64,000 nucleotides of DNA from assembly GCF_013177735.1 (NCBI RefSeq), contig NZ_WOEZ01000050.1:1-64000 (forward strand). Reading direction: 5' to 3'. The translations under genes were made by a program, and so were the position numbers. This DNA is from Paraburkholderia elongata. GTDB lineage: Bacteria; Pseudomonadota; Gammaproteobacteria; Burkholderiales; Burkholderiaceae. Below, piece after piece: positions 35,581 through 44,649 of the stretch. The notes below the pieces were generated by a model. That model worked only from the letters and a program-made list of their open reading frames with translations. It did not search any database and was not told where the DNA came from. Within the stretch, counting starts at the first letter, position 1. Every line of letters begins with the position of its first letter.

Positions 35581-36273
35581 TCACGGAGTCTTGAAAAAAG
35601 AATCGGGAACAAGATTCGTCGCGTTCGCGATCGCGTGCACGTGCGCGGTCATCGCAAACTCGGCTGCGTCCGCATCACCCCGGACTATCGCGGCGATTGC
35701 GGCATCCAGACCGACATGCATGTTGGGGATATCCGCTGCAAGCGCGCGACGAAACGGCAACCGGAAAAAGTGAATGTTGAATTGCTCGATCAGCTGGATC
35801 AGTTGCGGATTATCGGACATTTCCACGATCACCGCGTGGCATCGATCGTTCAGGTCGAAATAGCGGTGCCAGTCCGACGCCTTCGAAGCCTTCATGGCTT
35901 CAGCCCGCATCTCGCGCAATACGGCCTTGCGGCCTTCCTTACCGATGTTCTCCGCAGCAAGTCGCGCAGCGAGGGCTTGTAACCGTTCCCTGATTTTATA
36001 CAAGTCTGAAATTTCTTTGCGCGTCAGCTGACGAACGCTGATTCCCTTATTGCGCTCGTGAGTTAGCAGGCCTTCCGCGACCAATCGGCGTAGCGCCTCT
36101 CGCACCGGCCCGCGACTGACACCGAAGCGTCGAGTCAAATCCGCCTCTACAAGACGTTGTCCGGGCACAAGCAAGCCCTCGGTGACGCCCAGACGAATCG
36201 CGGAAATGATCCTGTCGACGGCAGACTGTTCTTCCGCTCCGCTCCGCGCGTGGTCCAACTTTTCTTTAGTCAT
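35581..36273 (-). CDS. GntR-family (FCD) regulator, probable regulator of the LeuC-like operon
   Basis: 230 residues from the ATG at 36273. Winged HTH at about 15-80 (GVTEGLLVPGQRLVEADLTR; FGVSRGPVREALRRLVAEGL) and FCD helical domain at about 90-225, with HRYFDLNDRCHAVIVEMSDN and HVGLDAAIAAI supplying metal-binding residues. FCD regulators of the FadR type bind TNGTNNNACNA, and two such sites occur upstream of the transporter and operon in this block; one ATTGT half-site lies upstream of this gene near 36316. It is convergent with the porin. The ligand is probably a pathway acid. Confidence 0.88.
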   Translation of the reverse strand: MTKEKLDHARSGAEEQSAVDRIISAIRLGVTEGLLVPGQRLVEADLTRRFGVSRGPVREALRRLVAEGLLTHERNKGISVRQLTRKEISDLYKIRERLQALAARLAAENIGKEGRKAVLREMRAEAMKASKASDWHRYFDLNDRCHAVIVEMSDNPQLIQLIEQFNIHFFRLPFRRALAADIPNMHVGLDAAIAAIVRGDADAAEFAMTAHVHAIANATNLVPDSFFKTP

Positions 36274-36467
36274 TTTCGCCAGATAGGGGAAACTTGAACT
36301 GTAATGCCGGTCGCACGAACTATTGTAATTCGGGAGGAAGATCTTAGCACGCCGCAAGCATGCCAATTCGAATCAAGCGGGGGCACCACCGGCACCGAAC
36401 ATCACCATTCTTCCTGCATAAACCGCTTGCTCCGATACTGGACCGTTTTGCGGTTCACTACCAGTCA

Positions 36468-37412
36468 TTAAAAAAATCGCCTACATATTCGGATAGTTTG
36501 GTCCACCCCTCCCTCTGGCGCGACCCAAACAATGTTTTGCGTCGGGTCCTTGATATCGCACGTTTTGCAATGCACGCAGTTCTGCGCATTGATGACAAGC
36601 CCCCCGCTGCCGTCACTTTTGATGGCGAACTCGTAGACTCCAGCGGGACAAAAGCGCGCCTCGGCGCCGGCATACTTCGCGAGGTTCACGTTCAAAGGCA
36701 CGGCCGGATCCTTCAGCGTCAGGTGCGCCGGCTGGTTCTCCTCGTGGTTGGTGTTCGACAGAAAGACCGACGACAGACGGTCGAAGGTGAGCTTTCCATC
36801 GGGCTTCGGGTAGACAATCGGCTTGCATCCGGTGGCGGGCTTAAGGGTCTCGTTGTCCGAATGCCGATGGTGTAATGTCCACGGCACCCGTCCACCCAAT
36901 AGTTTCTGCTCTATTCCGACCATGACCGTTCCTGCAAGTATGCCCTTGCTCATCCATAGCTTGAAGTTGCGGGCGCGATGCAGTTCCTCTTTCAACCACG
37001 ATTTCTCGAAAGCCTTCGGGTACTCCGTCAACGCGTCGCGCTGACGCCCGGACTGCAGCGCATTGAACGCAGCTTCGGCCGCCATCATGCCGCTTGAAAT
37101 CGCCGCATGACTTCCCTTGATTCTCGACGCATTGAGGAACCCGGCTTCGCACCCAATCAGCGCTCCGCCAGGAAAAACGAGCTTCGGCAGTGACATGAGT
37201 CCACCGGCGGCGATGGCCCGAGCGCCATACGACACACGCTTGCCACCCTCGAGGAATTTGCGGATTTCGGGGTGCGTCTTGTAGCGCCGAAACTCCTCGA
37301 ACGGCGACAGAAATGGATTCGTGTAGCCGAGACCCACCACGAAGCCCACGACCGCCTGATCATTGTCGAAGTGGTAGAGGAAGGAGCCGCCATACGTGTC
37401 GTTGTCGAGTGG
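36468..37412 (-). pseudogene. ETF-ubiquinone oxidoreductase, C-terminal half
   Basis: The minus strand reads PLDNDTYGGSFLYHFDN, GFVVGLGYTNPFLSPFEEFR, FPGGALIGCEAGFLNASRIK and the 4Fe-4S ligands EARFCPAGVYEF and NCVHCKTCDIKDP to the natural end. About 315 of the usual ~550 residues are present; the FAD-binding N-terminal half is missing. At 37413-37415 a TAG directly precedes PLDND, and beyond it the same strand continues as a porin fragment. ETF-QO passes electrons from acyl-CoA dehydrogenases to ubiquinone; this copy cannot. Confidence 0.85.
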
Positions 37413-37415
37413 CTA

Positions 37416-38225
37416 ACCCTTCGTGTAGTCATAGGCGGCACCGACGAGGAAAGATGGCGTTATCTGATACTTGAAGTTCGGCTCGACGTTGTGAGACTTC
37501 GCGTCGCCACCGCGGCCCGTCGGGGGCAAGCCTGCTTCTGCGCCGATGTCCTTGAACTGGGTGTTGCTGTAGGTTGCGCCAAGAGTGGCGCACCGAACAT
37601 GTAAGCCCCGCCCGCGCTGAAAATCTGCTGCGTTTACGCCGACGCGTACCCGGAGTACACGCGGCTCGACGTCATGTTCGAAGGTATCGTGCTCGACGTC
37701 GCGTTATTGCCGAAGTACGAATAGCTGGGGTCTTTGGCGTTGACGTATGCGATGCAGAGCGCCAACGGTCCGTTCGTGTAACCCGCCCCCAGCGACCAGA
37801 TCCGGTTGCGCGCAAAGTTGCCGGCCACGCCGCCCAGGCAGTACATGCCGCCAAACGAAAAGCCACTACAAGTCAGGCTTCTGAACTTGACCGTTTGTTC
37901 ACGCGGTTCGTATTGTTCATGTTGTCGAGATCTCCTGGGTGAGCGCCGAAATACGGCGACCACTGCTCAGCGACTTTGAAGATGCCGGTGAAATCTAGTA
38001 CTGGCGACCCAGCGTAACGGTTCCCAGCGTGGCCAACGACAAACCGACATAGGCTTGCCGCCCGAATTCGTCGCTGCCCTGCCCCAGCTTTCGGTTCGCG
38101 ACGTTGAAGCCGTTCTCGAGAACGAGCAATGTCTTGAGTCCGTCGCCCACGTCTTCCGTGCCACGCAGCGCCCAACGACCGCCTTGGATGTTCCCGCTCC
38201 TCATCTGATACCCAAACACTCTCGA
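37416..38225 (-). pseudogene. Porin internal fragment, multiply frameshifted
   Basis: In order on the minus strand, across at least three frames: MRSGNIQGGRWALRGTEDVG, EFGRQAYVGLSLATLGTVTL, FKVAEQWSPYFGAHPGDLDN, FGGMYCLGGVAGNFARN, and SHNVEPNFKYQITPSFLVGA, ending AAYDYTKG at the ETF-QO junction. The signal peptide and first strand, and the last strands with the terminal Phe, are missing. It is a different porin from the four intact ones but resembles the remnant at 46.9-47.5 kb (both have LGGVAG after the first third). Confidence 0.8.
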
Positions 38226-38286
38226 TACGCAGAGGGCTTGTCGGATTGATTCGGTTGCCTAAAGATTTCGCACGGTAGCGATGGTT

Positions 38287-39246
38287 TTAAAGTGCTGCGT
38301 CGAAGTCGATATCCGGTCCGACGGGCACAATTCCGTTGGGGTTTAGCCACGGATGGCTACCGTAGTAACGACACTTGATATGTTCAAAGTTGATTGTCGG
38401 TCGAATCCGCGGGTGCTGCGCCAGACGACGCGTGTGAGCCCACAAGCGGGGATAGTCCTTGAGCGCCTGGCGATTGCATTTGAAGTGACCATAGTAAACA
38501 GGATCGAAGCGAACAAGTGTCGTAAACACGCGAATGTCCGCCTCTGTCAACACGCCACCAACCAGATATTTCCGGTCCTGCAATCGCTGCTCGAGCCATT
38601 CCAGCGTATCGAAGACTTCAGTGACAGCCGCTTCGTAAACATCCTGTCGCGCAGCAAATCCCGCGCGATACACGCCATTGTTGAGGCTTTCGTACACGCG
38701 CGCGTTCACTGCATCGATCTCACCGCGCAAGGCTACCGGATAGTAGTCACCCGGCAAGGCCCCGAGAGCCTCAAACGCACTGTTAAACATGCGCGTGATC
38801 TCGGACGATTCGTTCGACACGATTGTCCGCTCGACCTTGTCCCAAATGACCGGCACAGACACTCGCGTCGTGCAGTCTGGGTCAGCGAGAGTATAAATTT
38901 CGTGAAGCCTGGTGGCATGGTTGACGATGTCGGGGACCACGCCGGGCCCGGGAGCGAAAGTCCGGCCCTCATCCCCCATGAGCCAGTGAACCACCGACAG
39001 GCCGATCACATTTTCCAGACCTTTGAGGCTTCGCATGATCAGGGTGCGGTGGGCCCACGGGCAGGCGAGCGACACGTAGAGTTGGTATCGATTCGCCTCC
39101 GCCTTAAAGCTTCGTTCCGTGCCGGATGGCGCGCCGTCCACCGTGATCCAGTCTCTGAAAACGGACGGCGGTCGCTGAAGGCTCCCGTCGGAAATGACGG
39201 TCTCCAGGCCAGTCGTGCGCCACTGGCCGCCAATTAGCTCACCCAT
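38287..39246 (-). CDS. Glutathionyl-hydroquinone reductase (YqjG/PcpF-like)
   Basis: 319 residues from the ATG at 39246, which overlaps the stop of the preceding monooxygenase gene (ATGGGTGA). The active-site motif ACPWAHRTLIMRSLKGLE has Cys62, characteristic of xi-class GSTs that reduce glutathionyl-hydroquinones; FEALGALPGDYYP and SLNNGVYRAGFAARQ, YYGSHPWLNPNGIVPVGPD complete the pattern. The family clears quinone-glutathione adducts formed during (chloro)aromatic breakdown. Coupling to a flavin monooxygenase fits this. A decayed relative lies at 18.6-18.95 kb. Confidence 0.9.
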   Translation of the reverse strand: MGELIGGQWRTTGLETVISDGSLQRPPSVFRDWITVDGAPSGTERSFKAEANRYQLYVSLACPWAHRTLIMRSLKGLENVIGLSVVHWLMGDEGRTFAPGPGVVPDIVNHATRLHEIYTLADPDCTTRVSVPVIWDKVERTIVSNESSEITRMFNSAFEALGALPGDYYPVALRGEIDAVNARVYESLNNGVYRAGFAARQDVYEAAVTEVFDTLEWLEQRLQDRKYLVGGVLTEADIRVFTTLVRFDPVYYGHFKCNRQALKDYPRLWAHTRRLAQHPRIRPTINFEHIKCRYYGSHPWLNPNGIVPVGPDIDFDAAL

Positions 39247-40291
39247 GTTTGATTCCCAGGTTCGCACTTTGACGAATGATTGGCGCGACCTCAGTTCCGA
39301 GAAGCTCGATCGATCGACGCATGCTGTCGGTTTCGAGCGACGCGGAACTCATCTGAAACGTGATACGAGAAATCCCGCCCAGTGCCTCGCTGGCGCGCAG
39401 AACCTTGGCGGCCACAGTTTCGGGATCGCCGATCAGGAACGAGCCCCTCGGGCCGCACATTGCTTCGAATTGAGCCCGCGTCGCAGGGGACCAACCGCGC
39501 TCGCGCCCAATTTCGGTAAACATATACGACCATCCAGGAAAGAACGCGTCCTTGGCCGCATCCGTCGTTTCGCCCACGAAGCCGATGGCGTGCACGCCGA
39601 CCTTCAGATCCGCCAGGGAATGCCCGGCCTGAACGCCAGCCTGGCGATAAAGGTCCACGAGTGGCCGAAAGCGATCGAAGTCGCCACCAATAACGGCGAC
39701 CATGAGCGGGAGTCCGAGCATGCCGGCACGCACGAATGATTGCGGTGTGCCTCCGACACCAAGCCAGATCGGCAAACGAGGCTGGTGTGAACGGGGAAAT
39801 ACGCCGATTCCATCGAGCGCCGCGCGGAACCGCCCAGACCATTCCACTTGTGTGGATTCGCGCAACTTCAGAAGCAGTTCGAGCTTTTCCCCGAACAACG
39901 CGTCATAGTCCGCAAGTTTGAAACCGAAGAGTGGGTATGCTTCAACGAACGATCCTCTACCAACGGTGAGCTCCGCACGCCCCTTGGAGATCAAATCGAT
40001 CGTTGCGAATTCCTGGAAGACCCGGACGGGATCGTTCGCGCTCAACACCGTCACTGCGCTCGTGAGACGGATATTCCGTGTTCTCGCCGCCACGGCAGCG
40101 AGAATCACGGAAGGGGCGGCGTCCAGGAACTCTTTACGGTGATGCTCTCCGATACCAAAGATATCGAGTCCCACACGGTCCGCCGTTTCCACTTCCTCGA
40201 TGAGCGCTTCCATCCGCTCGACCCGAGACGGCTGGCGTGCGCCAGCAGCCGCAGGGAAAATTGCGGCGAAACTGTCTATTCCTATTTCCAT
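39239..40291 (-). CDS. LLM-class (luciferase-like) flavin-dependent monooxygenase
   Basis: 350 residues, bacterial luciferase-like TIM barrel: FGIGEHHRKEFLDAAPSVIL, IRLTSAVTVLSANDPVRVFQ, LISKGRAELTVGRGSFVEAY, PIWLGVGGTPQSFVRAG. Uses FMNH2 and O2. The 3' end overlaps the glutathionyl-hydroquinone reductase start by 8 bp, so the two are translationally coupled. This suggests that the monooxygenase product is a quinone or hydroquinone needing glutathione-dependent reduction; that link is inference. Two palindromes lie upstream in the 538-bp gap. Confidence 0.88.
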   Translation of the reverse strand: MEIGIDSFAAIFPAAAGARQPSRVERMEALIEEVETADRVGLDIFGIGEHHRKEFLDAAPSVILAAVAARTRNIRLTSAVTVLSANDPVRVFQEFATIDLISKGRAELTVGRGSFVEAYPLFGFKLADYDALFGEKLELLLKLRESTQVEWSGRFRAALDGIGVFPRSHQPRLPIWLGVGGTPQSFVRAGMLGLPLMVAVIGGDFDRFRPLVDLYRQAGVQAGHSLADLKVGVHAIGFVGETTDAAKDAFFPGWSYMFTEIGRERGWSPATRAQFEAMCGPRGSFLIGDPETVAAKVLRASEALGGISRITFQMSSASLETDSMRRSIELLGTEVAPIIRQSANLGIKHG

Positions 40292-40829
40292 AACTGTCTA
40301 ATCCAGGAGCCAACGTGGAGCCAACGAAAATCAATGCTTCATATCTGGAGTGCAATGCTGCACGGTTGCACTGCATCTGAATAGCCGATATTCATCGATG
40401 GTATGCATCGTTATTGCAGATAGATTTTCGGCCGTCGATGGGCGCTTCTGCGGTAAACGCCAGCCGCCGGGGCGCAGTCACGTTGGAGCACCGCGGACCA
40501 GCGCGATCCTCGGCGGAAATCCTGAACCGTATAAACTAGATGTTGTTCAACTCATCGCTGATGCGTGAGTCGCGTGCGTTCAGCTTAGTCAGTCGCTTGA
40601 TCGACAATAGTAATATTCCTGAAGGCACGCTTCGAAAGATCCAGCTCCACAGTGATGTGTCAAGGCACGTCGTCGCCCGGCTTGGCGTCGCAAGCAAGCC
40701 AGGTCCTAGCTGGCGTTTCTCAGAAAGCTCCACGACCTTGGCGACAAGGCGATGCAACCACATCGAACCGAACCCCGCCGGTCGATCTCCCAACGAAATG
40801 TCTTTGATCGAGAGGGTGGAGAGCAGATC
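40292..40829. other. Divergent intergenic region, 538 bp
   Basis: No supported gene. It must carry the promoters of the monooxygenase (minus) and the cyclase (plus). Two dyads lie within 60-105 bp of the monooxygenase start (listed separately). The half nearer the cyclase shows no clear motif. Confidence 0.5.
40350..40394. promoter_or_regulatory. Two adjacent dyads: GTGCAA-N10-TTGCAC and TGAATA-N5-TATTCA
   Basis: Perfect 6-bp-arm inverted repeats at 40350-40371 and 40378-40394, upstream of the LLM monooxygenase/glutathionyl-hydroquinone reductase pair. The position suits operators for that pair. No regulator gene is adjacent. Confidence 0.4.
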
Positions 40830-42527
40830 ATGTCGCGCTTTCCCAGTTTTCAAAGATGGCGGCCGGCGGGGGTGCGGTCGGTTCGGCTGACCACCGGACT
40901 GGTGCTGTTTACCTATGTAGGGACACACCTCCTGAATCATTCGCTGGGGAATATCTCGCTCGCGTGGCTGGAGCGTGGTCTGCTTGTACAGAAGTTTATC
41001 TGGCAGGGATGGCTTGGAACAGGCGTGCTGTACAGCGCGCTCGTGACGCATTTCTTCCTGGGTCTGTGGGCTCTGTATGAGCGGCGCTCGGTGCATTGGA
41101 ATCGGGGTGAGGCGACGCAGCTCGTCCTCGGTCTGTGCATTCCGCCGCTGCTAGCAAACCATCTCGCCAATACGCGGGTCGCATTTGCCGCGTTCGGCCT
41201 GAACAAAGGTTACGCGCAGCTGTTGTACTCGTTCTGGATCGCTTCGCCGTTCTTCGGCCGGGCACAGCTGATGCTGTTGGTGGTCGCCTGGTCGCATGGG
41301 TGTTGTGGCGTCTGGTTCTGGTTGCGCTTGAAGCCATGGTTTGGGGCGTGGCGGAGCGTGTTGCTGAGCGTCGCCGTGCTGCTCCCGGTGCTCGCTCTGC
41401 TAGGCTTCCTGCAAGGAGGACGGGAAGTGATCGCGCTTGCGCAGGATCCCGTCTGGCGCGCCACGGCGACCCGGCCGACGGTCGTCGGGACTCAATTGCA
41501 AAATCTCTGGCTCGCCGATCTGCGCAACGACTTTTTGCTCTTCGATGGTGGTGCGCTGCTGTTGGTACTTGGAGCGCGGCTGCTGCGCACGGTCCGCGAG
41601 CGCCGGCACGGACGGCTCTGCATCTCATATCCAGACGGGCGCAAGGTATTCGCGCCGCTCGGATTTTCGGTGCTGGAAGCTAGCCGGATGGCCGGAGTTC
41701 CCCATGCCAGCACGTGCGGTGGCCGTGCCCGATGCACATTGTGCAGGGTACGCGTGCTCAGCGATGTGCCGCTGCCCACGCCAGCCGAGGCGGAGCGGCG
41801 TGTCCTGGAGCGACTGGGAGCTGACTCGCAGACAGTGCGTCTTGCGTGCCAGTTGCGACCGATCCATGATCTCTCCGTGTGGCCACTGGTGCCGCCGGCC
41901 GCATCCATGGCCTTCCTGCAACCGCGTCAGCGGGACGTCATGCCGCAAGAGCGATTCGCGGCGTTCATGTTCGTGGACATGCGGGGTTCCACACAGCTTG
42001 CGGCGGCACAACTACCGTTCGACAGCATATTCGTAGTCAGTCGCTTCCTGAGCGCTGTCTGTGCCGCGGTGGTCCAGGCGGGTGGTATGCCAAACCAGTT
42101 CATGGGCGACGCAGTGCTCGCGATTTTTGGCCTACGCAGCGAGCCAGCCATTGCTTGTCGCCAGGCGCTCTGCGCGGTGCCGTTGGTGGCAGCCAACATT
42201 GATCAACTCAACGCTGCGCTCGAGCAGCAGCTGCAAACGCCCATCCGGTTTGGCATTGGATTGCATTGCGGCCGGGCTGTAATGGGTGAGATTGGCTTTC
42301 GCGAGCATGTGACATTCACGGCAATTGGTGACCCACTGAACGTGGCCTCAAGACTTGAAGAACTGACAAAAGAAATCGCTTGCGACGCTATCGTGTCCGA
42401 ACAGGTATTCCAGCATGCCGGCGTTTCGGCGGCAGACCTGCCGCAGCTTGATGCACACCTGAAAGGCCGCCATGACCCGGTTCCTGTCCGTGTGCTGTCC
42501 AAGGCATCCCAGATGCCTCAGACCTGA
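40830..42527 (+). CDS. Membrane adenylate/guanylate cyclase with 2Fe-2S domain
   Basis: 565 residues from the ATG at 40830. Residues about 10-260 hold six membrane helices with several His placed as possible heme ligands (GTHLLNHSLGN, VTHFFLGLWAL, LLANHLANTR, AWSHGCCG), like a succinate dehydrogenase-type cytochrome b anchor. Residues about 270-360 form a ferredoxin-like domain with Cys296, Cys302, Cys305 and Cys340. Residues about 375-560 are a class III cyclase: FVDMRGST (Asp383) and FMGDAVLAIFG (Asp427) bind metal; TFTAIGDPLNVASRLEEL completes the site. I recall a redox-sensing cyclase of this type (Sinorhizobium CyaC). It probably couples respiratory redox state to cyclic nucleotide levels. 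Confidence 0.87.
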   Translation: MSRFPSFQRWRPAGVRSVRLTTGLVLFTYVGTHLLNHSLGNISLAWLERGLLVQKFIWQGWLGTGVLYSALVTHFFLGLWALYERRSVHWNRGEATQLVLGLCIPPLLANHLANTRVAFAAFGLNKGYAQLLYSFWIASPFFGRAQLMLLVVAWSHGCCGVWFWLRLKPWFGAWRSVLLSVAVLLPVLALLGFLQGGREVIALAQDPVWRATATRPTVVGTQLQNLWLADLRNDFLLFDGGALLLVLGARLLRTVRERRHGRLCISYPDGRKVFAPLGFSVLEASRMAGVPHASTCGGRARCTLCRVRVLSDVPLPTPAEAERRVLERLGADSQTVRLACQLRPIHDLSVWPLVPPAASMAFLQPRQRDVMPQERFAAFMFVDMRGSTQLAAAQLPFDSIFVVSRFLSAVCAAVVQAGGMPNQFMGDAVLAIFGLRSEPAIACRQALCAVPLVAANIDQLNAALEQQLQTPIRFGIGLHCGRAVMGEIGFREHVTFTAIGDPLNVASRLEELTKEIACDAIVSEQVFQHAGVSAADLPQLDAHLKGRHDPVPVRVLSKASQMPQT

Positions 42528-42822
42528 CAGCACTTCGCGATATTGCGCGACACTCAGCGCCTGCCGGGTTAAGGAGAGTAGTCGTGGATTCGTTGAGTGC
42601 TATAGGAGGCCGGGAACATTGCGACGCGCACGATTGTCGACAGGCGGCCGGCGGCCGGCGGCGGCCGATGATCAGCCAAAGTCTATCCGCCGTCCTTCGC
42701 ACCCAAGGGAATGGGGCGAGTGCCGCCAGGGTTCCATAGTCAATTTCGTGAACACCGCGCCCTCGCGCCTTCTTCCGGACGGTTACTCAAGCTCTGGCGG
42801 CATGCGCTCCGGGAGAGCGCAC

Positions 42823-43167
42823 CTACTTGACGGTAATCGTCTCCTTCATATATGGGTGAATGGCGCAGAATACCTTGTAGACACCCGGCTTATCGAACTT
42901 GAACTGAAAAGTGTCGTTCTGATCGAGCGCGCCGGAACGGAACAGGCCGGCATCGTTGACAACCGTATGCGGTTCGCCATCGAGATTTTTCCACGTCACG
43001 GTCGAGCCAGCTTTGATCGTAAGCGACATCGGCGAGAACATAAAATTCTTTATGACGACGACATTAGACTCCTGCGCTTGCGCAGCGGAGAAATCAGCCG
43101 ATGCAGCCATGAAAATCGCGACTCCGACGGAGACGACAATGGCGCGGCGAAAGGTGGTGGTTGGCAT
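42823..43167 (-). CDS. Cupredoxin domain periplasmic protein
   Basis: 114 residues with a signal peptide (about 1-31, AAQA). A compact plastocyanin/azurin-like fold: FMFSPMSLTIKAGSTVTWKN, GEPHTVVND with His67, and FCAIHPYMKETITVK with Cys101, His104 and Met107, a complete type 1 copper site. It ends four bases before the phosphoesterase remnant begins upstream on the same strand, so they were likely one operon. It may carry electrons in the periplasm; its partner is unknown. The 295 bp after it contain nothing recognised. Confidence 0.88.
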   Translation of the reverse strand: MPTTTFRRAIVVSVGVAIFMAASADFSAAQAQESNVVVIKNFMFSPMSLTIKAGSTVTWKNLDGEPHTVVNDAGLFRSGALDQNDTFQFKFDKPGVYKVFCAIHPYMKETITVK

Positions 43168-43170
43168 AAT

Positions 43171-43665
43171 CTAGGTCCTGGCTGGTGAGCACTGTCTGAC
43201 AAATCGGACGAGCGTCGTATCGTCGAGCGTCGCCTTGAGCGGGTGCCGCATGATCTTGATAGTGGTCACGCCAAGCATCCTTGGAAGCTGATCGGTCGCC
43301 ACTGTCAGCGGCATGGGGCCGGGCCCATTGCCTGCCGTCGGTTGCGGATACGCGGTCGAGCGCGCGGTATGGAAGGTGATATTGCCTTCCACCTTCGACA
43401 CGATCTGATGGATATGTCCGTTCAGCACGGTGACCGAACCAAAGCGCTTCAAATAGCTCATCGCCTGGCCGGCATCGCCGGTGCCCCATCCCCACGGCTC
43501 GTAGATCGTCCACATCGGCATGTGGGCAAAGACGACGATCGGCGTGCTGGACGAGCGGCCCTTCAGGTCGTTTTCCAGCCAGGCGAGTTGGTCGTCGCCC
43601 AAGCCTCCCAATCCATTCGGCTTGAAATGCATTAGATGGAAGATCTGACGACATAGTGCCCTCAC
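43171..43665 (-). pseudogene. Metallophosphoesterase, C-terminal fragment
   Basis: 164 codons with the second half of a calcineurin-like phosphoesterase: LGGLGDDQLAWLENDLKG, VVFAHMPMWTIYEP (GH-type His), VTVLNGHIHQIVSKVEGN (the GHxH metal motif) and a C-terminal beta-rich region. The N-terminal DxH and GDxxD metal motifs are missing; sequence upstream of about 43640 is unrelated. A full family member would be about 300 residues. It is truncated and probably inactive, although the downstream cupredoxin is intact. Confidence 0.78.
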
Positions 43666-43966
43666 GATTAGGTTCAGGCGGTAGACCGCCGGATTATCCG
43701 ACGGGCCTCCCGACTGGATTCAATGCATAGACTGCCGGGTCATCCGTTTTATTCCCGCCCGCCGCCCATTTCGAATGTGGTCGTGGGGTCAGCACAAACG
43801 GTTCGCGCCCTGGTTGGCGGCAGTGGCCGCGCACCAGGATTGCATTGGCACGCGCGTCACGGCGACGTTATCAGAATCGCTGGCAAATACCGACCCGCCA
43901 CCTGATGCTGCCGAGCCGACGGTGAACTGACTTTGTGGTCGGCCAAATGTGTTTTATTGAAGGCGC
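43666..43966. other. Intergenic region, nothing recognised
   Basis: About 300 bp at the truncated phosphoesterase end. It holds an imperfect local repeat of the type GGTAGACCGCCGGATTATCC / TAGACTGCCGGGTCATCC (about 43680-43750), but no gene. Confidence 0.4.
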
Positions 43967-43996
43967 GGGAATATCCGGCGACGAACCCGCGTCTAC
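43967..43996 (+). promoter_or_regulatory. ECF-like promoter A: GGGAATA-N17-GTCTAC
   Basis: GGGAATA at 43967-43973 and GTCTAC at 43991-43996, separated by 17 bp. The same spaced pair precedes three other small exported-protein genes within 4 kb. Conservation continues downstream (ATTGCATATCGCACA). The layout is that of an ECF sigma factor promoter; the sigma factor is not in the window. Confidence 0.6.
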
Positions 43997-44018
43997 ATTG
44001 CATATCGCACATCAAGCT

Positions 44019-44283
44019 CAGGAGTCTGCAGAGACGAAGTTTGCCGCGGTCACAATTTCTCTGGCCATTCACGCGTCAGCGGGCGCAGTTGCTCAAGGCA
44101 AGACGCGCGCCGAAGTCGATCAGGAACTGGTCGAAGCGCAGCAATACGGCCTGGACTCGTCACCGAAACCTCGTAGCCGGACGTCGCCCGGATGTTCACG
44201 GCCCAGGTTACCCGCATGAAGCAACTGCATGTCGCCGCAACAAGATGCAGCCAGCAAGGGCGGGAGTGGCGGTACCTCGGGCA
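44019..44283 (+). pseudogene. Small exported protein paralog 1 (DUF4148-like), decayed
   Basis: After promoter A and CAGGAG the frame reads TKFAAVTISLAIHASAGAVA (signal peptide) and QGKTRAEVDQELVEAQQYGL, then shifts frame and continues VTETS-stop-PDVARMFTAQVTRMKQ. Relatives lie at 45316 and 47825. The start codon position carries ACG instead of ATG, and a frameshift plus a TAG interrupt the gene. The KTRAEV-x-x-EL core is the DUF4148 pattern. Confidence 0.65.
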
Positions 44284-44649
44284 ATAAAGCTAACTAAATG
44301 CGTGTGTCGATTAGACATGCTCATGTCCATGCGATGCCGCGCCTGCAAATACAAGGACCAGCAGGCCCCCGGCGCGTGCGCACGCGTGCCGAGCAAGCCT
44401 GTCCTCAACGAGCCGCGCAGTCCCTCGTCGGCCAGAGCCGGGATTCACGAATGGGCCAATGTCAGCCACGCTTTAGTGAACGCCGGCTTACGAATCGGCA
44501 ACCGGACCGAAACCCACCACCGGCCAGCCCGCGAACGGGAGGGGCCGATGAAGGGCTTCCGATCGCCCATCCTCACACACATGCATTCCTCTCGAGCTTC
44601 GGCATGAACCGAGAAACCGTGTGCGACCTGTACGCGCAATCCGTCGCAT
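44284..44649. other. Intergenic region, nothing recognised
   Basis: 366 bp between the decayed paralog 1 and the convergent DUF4148 gene. Open frames here have no recognisable similarity. Confidence 0.4.

Noticed and set aside
36360..36875. Plus-strand frame of 171 codons
   Set aside because: Antisense of the ETF-QO remnant, whose Fe-S Cys motifs define the true strand.
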